From positions 20,804 through 84,803 of the forward strand of contig NZ_JBHYMS010000028.1 of the NCBI RefSeq assembly GCF_042743185.1: 64,000 nt of DNA, given 5' to 3'. Shown here one piece after another: positions 1 to 7,961 of the stretch (position 1 is the first letter of the stretch; the number at the start of each line of letters is the position of its first letter). A program made the position numbers and the translations under genes. The notes beneath the pieces were generated by a model. It did not search any database. It had not been told where the DNA came from and saw nothing but the letters and a program-made list of their open reading frames with translations. Origin of the DNA: Inquilinus sp042743185. Its GTDB lineage: Bacteria > Pseudomonadota > Alphaproteobacteria > DSM-16000 > Inquilinaceae.

Positions 1-756
1 CCGCCGGCCTGGGCCGGGACGAAGGCGACGGGGACCGCCTCCGGAGCCTTGCCGGCGATCTCCAGCACCAGCTTGCGCCGGATCGCGTCGGCGAATTGCG
101 CCGTGCTGCGCACCGGCACGGTGAAGGCGCCGGGACCGCCGATCACGCAGTCGCGGTAATAGGCGTCGAGCATCTCCGGCTCCGGCAGGCCGCCGAAGCC
201 GCCGCGCTTCAGGATGATCGGCAGGCCGTTGATGGTGATGCCCTTCGCCAGCGCCATCTCGCGCGGGCCGGCCACCGGCCAGCCGGCGTTGTTCGGCCCG
301 TCGCCGGAGATGTCGATGGTGCGGCGGAGACCCTCGAAGCCGTTGTTGTCGAACAGCCCGGCGGAGAACAGGAGCGCGCCGGAGATCGAGGTGCCCCGCC
401 GCATCACCGTGCCGAAGGTCTCGGACAGGTCGGCCGCCGCCGTGCGCGCCGCCGCGGCGCCGTCGATCAGCCGCCAGGGCAGGATCACGGCCTGGGAATT
501 GGCGCCGGCCCATTCGACATAGGTGATGGCGATGCGGCCGTGGACGCCGGAGGTGATGGCGTCGATCACCTCGGGATGGGTGAGGGCGCCGACATAGCCG
601 TCGCGCTGCAGCGCCTGCTCGTCGTCGTCCATCGAGCGCGAGACGTCGACCGCGAGCACCAGCTCGAGATCGACCGGCTGGTCCTGGGCCGCCGCGGGCG
701 CCGTGGGCAGGAGCAGGGTGAAGACCAGGCCGAATCCGACGATGCCGAAGCGCATT
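1..756 (-). CDS. DUF1194 von Willebrand A-like secreted protein (partial)
   Basis: Read on the minus strand from ATG at 756 the frame stays open for 252 codons to the window edge, so the C-terminus is missing. Residues 1-24 form a signal peptide ending near APAAAQ. Mature residues begin with a VWA-like strand, and DVSRS at 37-41 fits the first metal-site (MIDAS) motif DxSxS. Later RRGTSI and DISGDG segments fit the rest of the VWA fold. This pattern matches the DUF1194 family of exported VWA-like proteins, whose role is unknown. The first gene on its right (46-aa ORF/rpsU) is divergent, so the promoter should lie in 757-1093. Confidence 0.8.
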
Positions 757-1093
757 TCGCCCCCCAATGCCAGCCGCCGAGATGATTTCGATGTGGGAAC
801 GAAACGGGCCGCTGTCACCTCCGCCGGTCGGCTGTTTTTCATCGGCGGCTTGCAAACCGGGCGCGATTGCCCCATATGAAGGTCCGAGATCGGTTTCGAC
901 ACGATCCGCGCCGCCGTTCCGATGAACGCGCCCGGATCCCCCTCCCAACCATGATCCGAGCGATGAGGCAGGCATTCCGCCTGTCGATCGTGCTTTGCGC
1001 CGCGACAGGCGGGCCGATGGTCCGTGCCTCGCGGCTTCAAGCGATATTGACTGCAACGAGGCCCCAAGGGCCCGAACCGTAAAGACTCAGAAG
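757..1093. other. Intergenic region, no gene seen
   Basis: This is a 337-bp gap between the divergent DUF1194 gene and the small ORF ahead of rpsU. Short frames here look like chance frames. I see no convincing operator, riboswitch or repeat. It should contain the promoter for the DUF1194 gene and possibly that of the small ORF and rpsU. Confidence 0.5.
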
Positions 1094-1234
1094 ATGAAGA
1101 CCGTACAGACCATGCCCCGCCGTCGGCGTCGTCCGACGCCGCGGCTGGCAACCACCCCGCTGCGGCAGCCGGCGCACAAGGCAGAGCTGTCCCGCGCCGA
1201 GATTCGTCGAATCGTTCTCGACATTCTCGGCTGA
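1094..1234 (+). CDS. Small basic protein, 46 aa
   Basis: A 46-residue frame starts at ATG 1094 (an alternative ATG lies at 1112). It has an arginine-rich N-terminus (PRRRRRPTPR) and a C-terminal segment LSRAEIRRIVLDILG that looks like an amphipathic helix. It lies 44 bp ahead of the rpsU start, in the same direction. No strong Shine-Dalgarno sequence is visible. The orderly basic-then-helical design and the position before rpsU make it more than a random frame, but I do not recognise a family. Function unknown. Confidence 0.45.
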   Translation: MKTVQTMPRRRRRPTPRLATTPLRQPAHKAELSRAEIRRIVLDILG

Positions 1235-1278
1235 AAGGCGTAACCCCGCCCGATCTTTCAGTGAAAGGCCTTTGCCCG

Positions 1279-1482
1279 ATGCAGGTGCTCGTCCGCGACA
1301 ACAACATCGACCAGGCGCTGCGCGTCCTCAAGAAGCGTATGCAGCGCGAAGGCATCTTTCGCGAGATGAAGCAGCGTCGGAGCTACGAGAAGCCGTCCGA
1401 GCGCCGCATCCGCGAGGAAGCCGAAGCCGTCCGCCGCCAGCGCAAGGCGCTGCGCAAGCGGATGCAGATCCAGGGCTACTGA
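1279..1482 (+). CDS. rpsU: 30S ribosomal protein bS21
   Basis: The 67-residue product starts MQVLVRDNNIDQALRVLKKR and contains the conserved REGIFREMKQRRSYEKPSERR segment, the hallmark of small-subunit protein bS21. An in-frame GTG at 1261 would add six residues, but ATG 1279 gives the N-terminus seen in the family. The C-terminus is strongly basic, as expected for rRNA binding. bS21 sits on the 30S platform close to the anti-Shine-Dalgarno region and affects initiation. A clear intrinsic terminator follows about 55 bp downstream. Confidence 0.97.
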   Translation: MQVLVRDNNIDQALRVLKKRMQREGIFREMKQRRSYEKPSERRIREEAEAVRRQRKALRKRMQIQGY

Positions 1483-1537
1483 TCCGGCGCGCCGGGGCCG
1501 TTCGGCTCCGGACCCGATCGGTACGATGGATGATGAG

Positions 1538-1562
1538 ACGAGGGGCCTTCGCCCCTCGTTTT
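1538..1562 (+). terminator. Rho-independent terminator after rpsU
   Basis: A perfect 9-bp stem (ACGAGGGGC, 1538-1546, with GCCCCTCGT, 1551-1559) closes a CTTC tetraloop and is followed by a short T run. It lies 56 bp past the rpsU stop and separates rpsU from the next gene. Confidence 0.88.
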
Positions 1563-1679
1563 CGATTCCGCCCTCGTCGCGATTCCGGTCGCGCCATCTC
1601 CGGCTTGTGTCGCAGGGCGGACTGTGCGGAGATCCCGCCACCGGGGCGCCGCGCCCCTTGCCATCCGGGAGGACGACCG

Positions 1680-1964
1680 ATGGATGTCTCCGCCCTCAGA
1701 CGCACCCTGGACCAGGATCGGCCGCCCGCGACCCTGTCGCCGCCGCTCGCCGCGCTGTGGTGGGACGCCAAGGGCGACTGGGACCGGGCGCATGGCTGCG
1801 TCGATTCCGAGGACGGCGCCGACGCCGCCTGGGCCCATGCCTATCTGCACCGCAAGGAAGGCGACCTCGGCAACGCCGGCTACTGGTACCGCCGCGCCGG
1901 CAAGCCGATGTCCTCCGCCAGCCTCGAGCAGGAATGGGCCGAGATCGCGGCGGCGCTGGACTGA
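1680..1964 (+). CDS. Conserved hypothetical protein, 94 aa
   Basis: This 94-aa soluble protein starts at ATG 1680 behind a good ribosome-binding site (GGGAGG about 7 nt upstream). It contains the patterns ALWWDAKGDWDRAH and AYLHRKEGDLGNAGYWYRRA, which resemble a pair of TPR-like helices rich in tryptophan and tyrosine. From memory, similar short proteins are widespread in proteobacteria without an assigned role. It stands alone between the rpsU terminator and a convergent thioesterase gene. Function not known. Confidence 0.8.
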   Translation: MDVSALRRTLDQDRPPATLSPPLAALWWDAKGDWDRAHGCVDSEDGADAAWAHAYLHRKEGDLGNAGYWYRRAGKPMSSASLEQEWAEIAAALD

Positions 1965-1980
1965 GCCGGCGCGATAGGGA

Positions 1981-2412
1981 TCAGCGGATCGGGCGCGGCT
2001 TGCCGGCTTCGTCGAGTGCGACGAAGGTGAACTCGGCGGAGGTCACCATCATCCGCTCGCCCAGGCCGGAGCGCAGCACCCAGACCTCGATGCTCAGGGT
2101 GATCGAGCTGCGGCCGATCCGCACCACCTCGGTGTAGCAGCAGACGACGTCGCCGACCTTGACCGGATGGATGAAGGCCATGTTGGTGGCGGCGACGGTG
2201 ACCACCCGGGACCGGGCGTGCTTCATCGCCGTCATCGCCCCGGCTTCGTCCATCATCGACATGATCCAGCCGCCGAAGATGTCGCCGGACGGGTTGGCAT
2301 GCGCCGGCATCGCCAGGGTGCGGGCGGCAAGCTCCCCGCGCGGCGCGGTCTCGTCCGGCGCCGGGGGGACGGCCAGGTAGTCGGCTTCAGGCATGGTATA
2401 GGGCCACATCAT
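1981..2412 (-). CDS. Acyl-CoA thioesterase, YciA-like hotdog protein
   Basis: The 143-aa product is a single hotdog domain of the YciA/BACH type, which hydrolyses acyl-CoA thioesters. The family motif is visible as ANPSGDIFGGWIMSMMDEAGAM, with the catalytic-type Asp in GDIFGGW, followed by VTVAATNMAFIHPVKVGD. Start codons at 2412, 2409 and 2394 are all in frame and the choice is uncertain. The gene is last in a minus-strand series after the deacetylase gene, but a 115-bp gap with two identical-arm palindromes (2457-2518) suggests that it has its own control. Confidence 0.93.
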   Translation of the reverse strand: MMWPYTMPEADYLAVPPAPDETAPRGELAARTLAMPAHANPSGDIFGGWIMSMMDEAGAMTAMKHARSRVVTVAATNMAFIHPVKVGDVVCCYTEVVRIGRSSITLSIEVWVLRSGLGERMMVTSAEFTFVALDEAGKPRPIR

Positions 2413-2456
2413 GGACCTCGCGGGTGATGCGGCGTTTCCTTCCGGTCGCTCAGGTC

Positions 2457-2473
2457 ATGTTGCGGTGCAACAT
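2457..2473. promoter_or_regulatory. 17-bp palindrome upstream of thioesterase gene (copy 1)
   Basis: ATGTTGC-GGT-GCAACAT is a perfect inverted repeat 45 bp before the thioesterase start. A second copy with the same arms lies 45 bp further upstream, centre to centre. The TTGC-N3-GCAA layout resembles sites reported for the alphaproteobacterial PhaR family of carbon-storage regulators. That assignment is inference. Confidence 0.6.
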
Positions 2474-2501
2474 AACACGCGCCCGGTTAGATGGGGCGCG
2501 A

Positions 2502-2518
2502 ATGTTGCATTGCAACAT
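2502..2518. promoter_or_regulatory. 17-bp palindrome upstream of thioesterase gene (copy 2)
   Basis: ATGTTGC-ATT-GCAACAT has exactly the same 7-nt arms as the copy at 2457. Its TGCATTGCA core is even closer to the PhaR-type pattern. Two matched sites suggest cooperative binding of a dimeric repressor over the promoter of the thioesterase gene. Confidence 0.6.
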
Positions 2519-2527
2519 GCCGCCGCA

Positions 2528-3457
<930 letters not shown>

Positions 3458-3466
3458 GCCGATGCC

Positions 3467-3697
3467 TTATCCAGCCTTGCGGATGCTGTAGCGGGTGACG
3501 CCGTCGGCCTCGTCGGCCACCGCGACCAGGACATGGCCGGTGGCGTCGCAGAAGGCCGGGAAGTCCTTGCGCGCGGCGGCGTCGGTGGCCAGCACGTCCA
3601 GCACCTGGCCCGGCGCCAGACCCTGCAGCGCCTTGCGCGCCTTCAGGACCGGCATCGGGCAGATCAGGTCGCGCGCGTCGAGGTCGAGGTCAGCCAT
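3467..3697 (-). CDS. TusA-like sulfur-carrier protein
   Basis: This 76-aa protein has the TusA/SirA fold signature near its N-terminus: LDARDLICPMPVLKARKAL, with the CPxP motif and sulfur-carrying cysteine C13. Family members pass persulfide sulfur for tRNA thiolation, molybdenum-cofactor work or sulfur oxidation. It lies between the DUF423 gene (46 bp) and the deacetylase gene (9 bp) on the same strand. No tusBCDE genes are near, so the partner is unknown. Confidence 0.92.
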   Translation of the reverse strand: MADLDLDARDLICPMPVLKARKALQGLAPGQVLDVLATDAAARKDFPAFCDATGHVLVAVADEADGVTRYSIRKAG

Positions 3698-3743
3698 GAT
3701 CGGAGCCTAGCGCGGGCGGCGGCCGCGGCCAATGGTTCCGGCC

Positions 3744-4112
3744 TCAGCTTTCCGCCAGGCGGAAGGCGGCCATCACGGCCAGGGCCCAGCCCAGGATCAG
3801 AGCCACGCCGCCGATCGGCGTGATGGCGCCGAACCAGCGCGGCGCGCCGAAGGCCATCAGATACAGCGTGCCGGAGAAGATCGCGGCGCCGGCCAGGAAG
3901 GCCCAGCCGGCCCAGCGCAGCGGCCCCGCCGCCCCCAGCAGGGCCAGGGCCAGCAGGGCGGCGGCATGGACCAGCTGGTACTGCGCCCCGGTGTGCACCC
4001 AGCCCAGCCGCTCCGGCGCCGCCGCGGCCATGCCGTGCGCGGCGAAGGCGCCCATCGCCACCGCCACCATGCCGTGCAGCCCGGCCCCGATCAGAAGCAC
4101 CCGGTCGATCAT
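3744..4112 (-). CDS. DUF423 membrane protein
   Basis: The 122-aa product has four hydrophobic segments (about residues 5-27, 47-63, 65-85 and 92-116) and the typical DUF423 features: GAFAAHG in the first helix region and the W-H-T-G-A-Q-Y-Q motif before helix two. It is an inner-membrane protein of unknown function, similar to E. coli YgdD. It is first in the minus-strand group DUF423-tusA-deacetylase. Confidence 0.92.
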   Translation of the reverse strand: MIDRVLLIGAGLHGMVAVAMGAFAAHGMAAAAPERLGWVHTGAQYQLVHAAALLALALLGAAGPLRWAGWAFLAGAAIFSGTLYLMAFGAPRWFGAITPIGGVALILGWALAVMAAFRLAES

Positions 4113-4182
4113 TCCCCACCTCCCGCGACTCGTCTCGTGGACACCATAGCCGCGGCAGGCCCCCCTTCACATGACCCTGGCG

Positions 4183-5187
4183 TCACATGACCGTGAAGCC
4201 GCGGACGAAGGGGTCGCGGTCGTCCAGGAAGATGGTGTTGTAGCCGGTCAGCCAGGCCTGGCCGGCGATCGACGGGATGATCGCGTCATACGGTCCCACC
4301 TTGGCGGTGCCCTCGACCCGGCCGTGGAACAGGCTGCCGATGATGCTCTCATGCACGAAGGCGTCGCCGGTCTTGAGCTCGCCGCGCGCCGCCAGCTGGG
4401 CCATGCGGGCCGAGGTGCCGGTGCCGCAGGGCGACCGGTCGATCGCCTTCTCGCCGTAGAACACGGCGTTGCGCGCATGGGCCTCCGGGTGCTTCGGCCG
4501 GCCGGTCCACTGCACATGGCGCAGGCCGCGGATGGTCGGGTCCTCCGGATGCACCATGTCGAAGCGCTCGTTCACCACCCGGCGGACGATCGGCGACAGG
4601 CGCTGGATCTCGCCGGCCGACAGGTCCTCCAGGTCGGCATAGCCCGGCTGCGGCTCGATGATGGCGTAGAAGTTGCCGCCATAGGCGATGTCGGCCACCA
4701 GCGGGCCGAAGCCCGGCACCTCGAACTCCAGCTTCTCCTTATAGAGGAAGGAGGGGACGTTGCGGATGCGCACCGAGGTGACGTGGCCGGCCGCGTCCTG
4801 CTCGTACTCCGCATCGACGATGCCGGCGGGCACCTCCAGCCGCAGCCGGCCCGGCTGTCGCGGCCGCACCAGACCCTCTTCGACCATCACCGTCACCGTG
4901 CCGATGGTGCCGTGGCCGCACATCGGCAGGCAGCCGGAGGTCTCGATGAACAGGATGGCGGCGTCGGAATCGTCCCGGGTCGGCGCATAGAGGATCGACC
5001 CCGACATCACGTCGTGGCCGCGCGGCTCGAACATCAGCCCGGTGCGGATCCAGTCGTATTCGGCGATGAAGTGCTGGCGCTTCTCGCTCATGGTCGCCCC
5101 CTTCAGCGGTGGGGCGCCGCCGGCGACGACGCGGACCGGGTTGCCGCAGGTGTGGGCGTCGATGCAGAAGAAGCTGCTCTTGCTCAT
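4183..5187 (-). CDS. 4-hydroxyproline 2-epimerase (proline racemase family)
   Basis: The 334-aa enzyme has both active-site cysteines of the Cys/Cys branch: C90 in PMCGHGTIG and C254 in DRSPCGTGTSA. This points to epimerisation (trans-4-hydroxy-L-proline to cis-4-hydroxy-D-proline) or racemisation rather than the Cys/Thr dehydratases of the same family. It follows the FAD oxidase gene by 7 bp. The order regulator-oxidase-epimerase fits the bacterial hydroxyproline route, in which the oxidase acts on the D-epimer. Proline racemase activity cannot be excluded from sequence alone. Confidence 0.9.
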   Translation of the reverse strand: MSKSSFFCIDAHTCGNPVRVVAGGAPPLKGATMSEKRQHFIAEYDWIRTGLMFEPRGHDVMSGSILYAPTRDDSDAAILFIETSGCLPMCGHGTIGTVTVMVEEGLVRPRQPGRLRLEVPAGIVDAEYEQDAAGHVTSVRIRNVPSFLYKEKLEFEVPGFGPLVADIAYGGNFYAIIEPQPGYADLEDLSAGEIQRLSPIVRRVVNERFDMVHPEDPTIRGLRHVQWTGRPKHPEAHARNAVFYGEKAIDRSPCGTGTSARMAQLAARGELKTGDAFVHESIIGSLFHGRVEGTAKVGPYDAIIPSIAGQAWLTGYNTIFLDDRDPFVRGFTVM

Positions 5188-5194
5188 GGCGTGC

Positions 5195-6418
5195 TCACTG
5201 GAAGCGTTCGATACCGAAGGCGGCGGGGGCCGGGCTGCCCGACAGCAGGCCGGCGGCGAGGCGGGCGGTGGTGGCCGACAGGGTCAGGCCGAGATGGCCG
5301 TGGCCGAAGGCGAAGACGATGCGCTTGTCGCGCGGATGCGGGCCGATCACCGGCAGGCTGTCGGGGGTGGACGGGCGGCGGCCCATCCACTCGGTGCCGC
5401 CGGTCTCCGGGATCGCCGGCAGGTAGCGCCGGGCCTTGTGCCGCAGCGCCCGGGCGCGGGCCAGGTTGGCCGGCGCGTCCACGGCCGCCAGCTCCACCGC
5501 CCCGCCGATCCGGAGGCCGTCGGAGAGGGGCGAGGCGACGAAGCCGTGATCGGCGAAGACCACCGGCATCGGCAGGCGCAGCGGCGCCTCCGGAATCGTG
5601 GTGTTGTAGCCGCGCTCGGTCTCCAGCGGCACCTTCAGGCCGAGGCCGCGCACGATCTCGCGCGACCAGACTCCGGCGGCCACCACCGCCTGGTCGAAAG
5701 TCCGGGCGGTGCCGCCGGCCAGCCGGACGGAAACGCCGTCGGCGCCCGGCTCGACCGCGGCCACGGCGCCCGCAACCAGCCGGTCGCCCAGGCCGCGGCG
5801 CAGCCCCTGCAGCACGCCGAGCGGGCTGTCGACCATCCAATAGGCCCGGCACAGCACGGCGCGGGCGAAGCCGCCGGTCAGGTCCGGCACCAGGGCCCGG
5901 GCTTGGTCCGGCGTCAGCGGCTCGAACTCATGGCCGCCGAGGCGCCGGCGCAGCTCCCATTCCGGCAGGGCGGCGCGGAAGCTGGCCTCGCTGTCGTAGA
6001 CGTCGATCGCCCCGGTCTGGCGCAGATGGCCCGACAGGCCGGCACGGCGGGCCAGCTCGTGATGGTCGTCGAGGGCGCCGCGCATCAGCCCGCCCAGCGC
6101 CGCGGTCGACCGCTCCACCTGCTCCGCCCGGGCCGCGGCCAGGAAGCGCAGCAGCCAGGGGGTCAGCGCCGGCAGGTCGCGCCAGCGCAGGGCGAGGGGG
6201 CCCAGCGGGTCCATCAGCCAGCGCGGCACCGATCTCAGGACGCCCGGACGGGCCAGCGGCGTGATCTCGGGGAAGGCCAGCAGGCCGGCATTGCCGGCGG
6301 AGGCGTGGCGGTCCTCCGGCCGGCGCTCATAGACCGTGACCTCGTGCCCGTCGGCCGCCAGCCAGGCCGCCGTCGCGCAGCCGATCACGCCGCCGCCGAT
6401 GATGGCGATGCCGGCCAT
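5195..6418 (-). CDS. FAD-dependent D-amino acid oxidase/dehydrogenase (DadA-like)
   Basis: From ATG 6418 the product has 407 residues and opens with the dinucleotide-binding motif IAIIGGGVIGCATAAWLAADG. A DAO/DadA catalytic domain follows, and a C-terminal GRRPSTPDSLPVIGPH segment with FAFGHGHLGLT is typical of the DadA/DAO superfamily. A longer frame to 6529 exists, but ATG 6418 is right for the family and nearly abuts the gntR stop at 6420. Its likely role is oxidation of cis-4-hydroxy-D-proline made by the neighbouring epimerase. Generic D-amino acid use is the alternative. Confidence 0.9.
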   Translation of the reverse strand: MAGIAIIGGGVIGCATAAWLAADGHEVTVYERRPEDRHASAGNAGLLAFPEITPLARPGVLRSVPRWLMDPLGPLALRWRDLPALTPWLLRFLAAARAEQVERSTAALGGLMRGALDDHHELARRAGLSGHLRQTGAIDVYDSEASFRAALPEWELRRRLGGHEFEPLTPDQARALVPDLTGGFARAVLCRAYWMVDSPLGVLQGLRRGLGDRLVAGAVAAVEPGADGVSVRLAGGTARTFDQAVVAAGVWSREIVRGLGLKVPLETERGYNTTIPEAPLRLPMPVVFADHGFVASPLSDGLRIGGAVELAAVDAPANLARARALRHKARRYLPAIPETGGTEWMGRRPSTPDSLPVIGPHPRDKRIVFAFGHGHLGLTLSATTARLAAGLLSGSPAPAAFGIERFQ

Positions 6419-6419
6419 C

Positions 6420-7175
6420 TCAGGCCGGAAGCTGAGGCTGGGCCGCCTCGGCCGCGGGGCCGAGGGCGACGTCGCCGGCCACGCCGCTGGCCAAAAAACC
6501 CTGGATCTGCCGCACCACCTGCCCGGCATGGGCGCGGGCCAGGCTGTCGGCCCGGTCGGCGTCGCGCTCGGCGATGGCCTGGATGATGGCCTCGTGCTCG
6601 GCCACGAACTCGGCCGGCAGGTGGTCGTCGAAGGAGGCGTAGTAGATCCGGTTCAGCCGCCGCCCCTCGTCCAGGAGGCGGCCGAACAGCTCGGTGTAGT
6701 AGCGGTTGCGGCCGGCGCGGGCGATCGCCAGGTGGAAGTCGCGGTTGGCATCGGCCATGCCGATCGCGTCGGCGGCCGCCACGGCCTGGCCGAAGGCGCC
6801 CTGGTGGGTGCGGATCTCCTCCAGGTCCTTGGCCGTACGGCGCTGCGCGGCCAGCCGGGTGGTGACCCGGTGCATCAGGGTCAGCGCGTCGAAATGGGCG
6901 GGCAGGGTGGAGAAGTCGATCGGCGCGACGATGGTGTTGCGGTTCGGCAGGGTGGCGACCAGCCCGTCGGCGGCCAGCCGCACCAGCGCCTCGCGGATCG
7001 GCGTGCGCGACAGGCCGAAGCGCTCGGCGATGCGGGTCTCATCGAGGGCCGAGCCGGGGGCCAGCACCAGGTCGAGGATGTCGTGCTTCAGCGCCTCATA
7101 GACCTTGGCGACGCCGCCGCCGCGGGGCCGTGCCTCGCCGGCATCCTGCTCCCGTGTCTTCGCCGTCCGCGCCAA
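6420..7175 (-). CDS. GntR-family (FadR/FCD type) regulator of the operon
   Basis: The protein has an N-terminal winged helix (KVYEALKHDILDLVLAPG, then ERFGLSRTPIREALVRL) and a C-terminal FCD ligand domain. The frame is open to an ATG at 7262. I favour TTG 7175, which gives 251 residues, because a purine-rich site (GGAAGGA) sits just upstream and because the 29 extra residues do not look like family sequence. This leaves the palindrome TTGTCGACAA at 7234-7243 in the leader, where an autoregulatory operator would be expected. It is first in the oxidase-epimerase operon and probably senses hydroxyproline or a related compound. Confidence 0.88.
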   Translation of the reverse strand: MARTAKTREQDAGEARPRGGGVAKVYEALKHDILDLVLAPGSALDETRIAERFGLSRTPIREALVRLAADGLVATLPNRNTIVAPIDFSTLPAHFDALTLMHRVTTRLAAQRRTAKDLEEIRTHQGAFGQAVAAADAIGMADANRDFHLAIARAGRNRYYTELFGRLLDEGRRLNRIYYASFDDHLPAEFVAEHEAIIQAIAERDADRADSLARAHAGQVVRQIQGFLASGVAGDVALGPAAEAAQPQLPA

Positions 7176-7233
7176 GGGCGTGTCCTTCCGTGCCTCTCCG
7201 TCAGGCCGGAATGATAGGCCGGTGGAATGCAGT

Positions 7234-7243
7234 TTGTCGACAA
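7234..7243. promoter_or_regulatory. GntR/FadR-type operator TTGTCGACAA
   Basis: This perfect 10-bp palindrome fits the FadR-subfamily pattern TGT-N2-ACA. It lies about 60 bp ahead of the proposed TTG start of the gntR gene and is the likely binding site of its product. It would fall inside the coding region only if the upstream ATG 7262 were used. Confidence 0.55.
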
Positions 7244-7258
7244 GACCAATGGGCAATC

Positions 7259-7435
7259 TCACACGCCGGTGATGAGCCAGTGCTTCGCCTCGTAGTCCTC
7301 GATCAGGGTGGACAGGACATCGAAGCGGTCGCCGTCCGGCGTGCCAGGCTCTGGTTGGGCCCTGAAGTACCGAGCGATCTCGCCGAGTGCCCGGTTGTAA
7401 TCATCCTCGGTATGGATCGGGTGGAGGTCCATCAT
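7259..7435 (-). pseudogene. Truncated HigA/XRE-type antitoxin remnant
   Basis: A 58-residue frame starts MMDLHPIHTEDDYNRALGEI and reads through GTPDGDRFDVLSTLIEDYEAKHW. This matches the N-terminal half of HigA-like antitoxins, which normally continue into a Cro/C1 helix-turn-helix. Here it stops eight codons after EAKH (sequence LITGV), so the DNA-binding domain is missing and no toxin gene is adjacent. The break lies at the upstream edge of the gntR operon, marking an old recombination or deletion junction. Confidence 0.65.
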
Positions 7436-7470
7436 ACGGTCCCCGGGATAGTGACCCACTCGCCATCTTG

Positions 7471-7558
7471 CCGTCATTGCGAGGAGGCGAAGCCGACGAA
7501 GCAATCCAAGGGCCACGCCAAACGGCCCTGGATTGCTTCGCTACGCTCGCAATGACGG
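7471..7558. repeat. REP-like palindromic element
   Basis: This 88-bp element begins CCGTCATTGCGAG and ends CTCGCAATGACGG, with inner arms GCAATCCA and TGGATTGC, so the whole unit folds on itself. Elements with this CGTCATTGCGAG end are a known type of bacterial interspersed repeat. It lies in the gap between the antitoxin remnant and the amidohydrolase gene. Confidence 0.85.
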
Positions 7559-7961
7559 ATCTCTCCAGAGGAGAAGTCAATCTCCAGGAGTGCGTATGTT
7601 GTGGCCAGTTCAAGAAAAAGGGCGGCGGAAGAACCGCCGCCCCGAAAGGCTGGGCCACGCGTCGGGCTTGGGACGGACCGGAGCGCAGCCTGGGAGGCGC
7701 GTCGGGGAGAGCCCGATTGCCTGGTTCGATATATTCATCTGGATATGTCGATGTCAATGGTCGCGTCGATTCACTGGAGCGGGTGGCGGACGGGCTGGAC
7801 TGACGCCCACGGCCCCGTGGTGGGAAATAATTCAGGTGGGATCGACGGAAACAGCCGTTCGGCCGTGTAGGATCAAAGCGACCGTGATCCGTTCACGGGC
7901 CGTCGATCGCCGGTGCGCCGGATCGACAGGCCCAAGACCTGTCCCGAGACCGGAGGACATC
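7559..7961. other. Intergenic region before the amidohydrolase gene
   Basis: About 400 bp without a believable gene. Apart from the ribosome-binding site (GGAGG at 7952-7956) I see no clear motif. It should contain the promoter of the amidohydrolase gene. Confidence 0.5.

Noticed and set aside
4171..6264. 697-codon plus-strand frame opposite the epimerase and oxidase genes
   Set aside because: It is a shadow of two well-supported enzymes and ends in an arginine/glycine-rich tail with no family features.
7471..7558. CRISPR or insertion-sequence end
   Set aside because: It is a single self-complementary unit with no array of spacers, no transposase and no target duplication, so REP-like is the better label.
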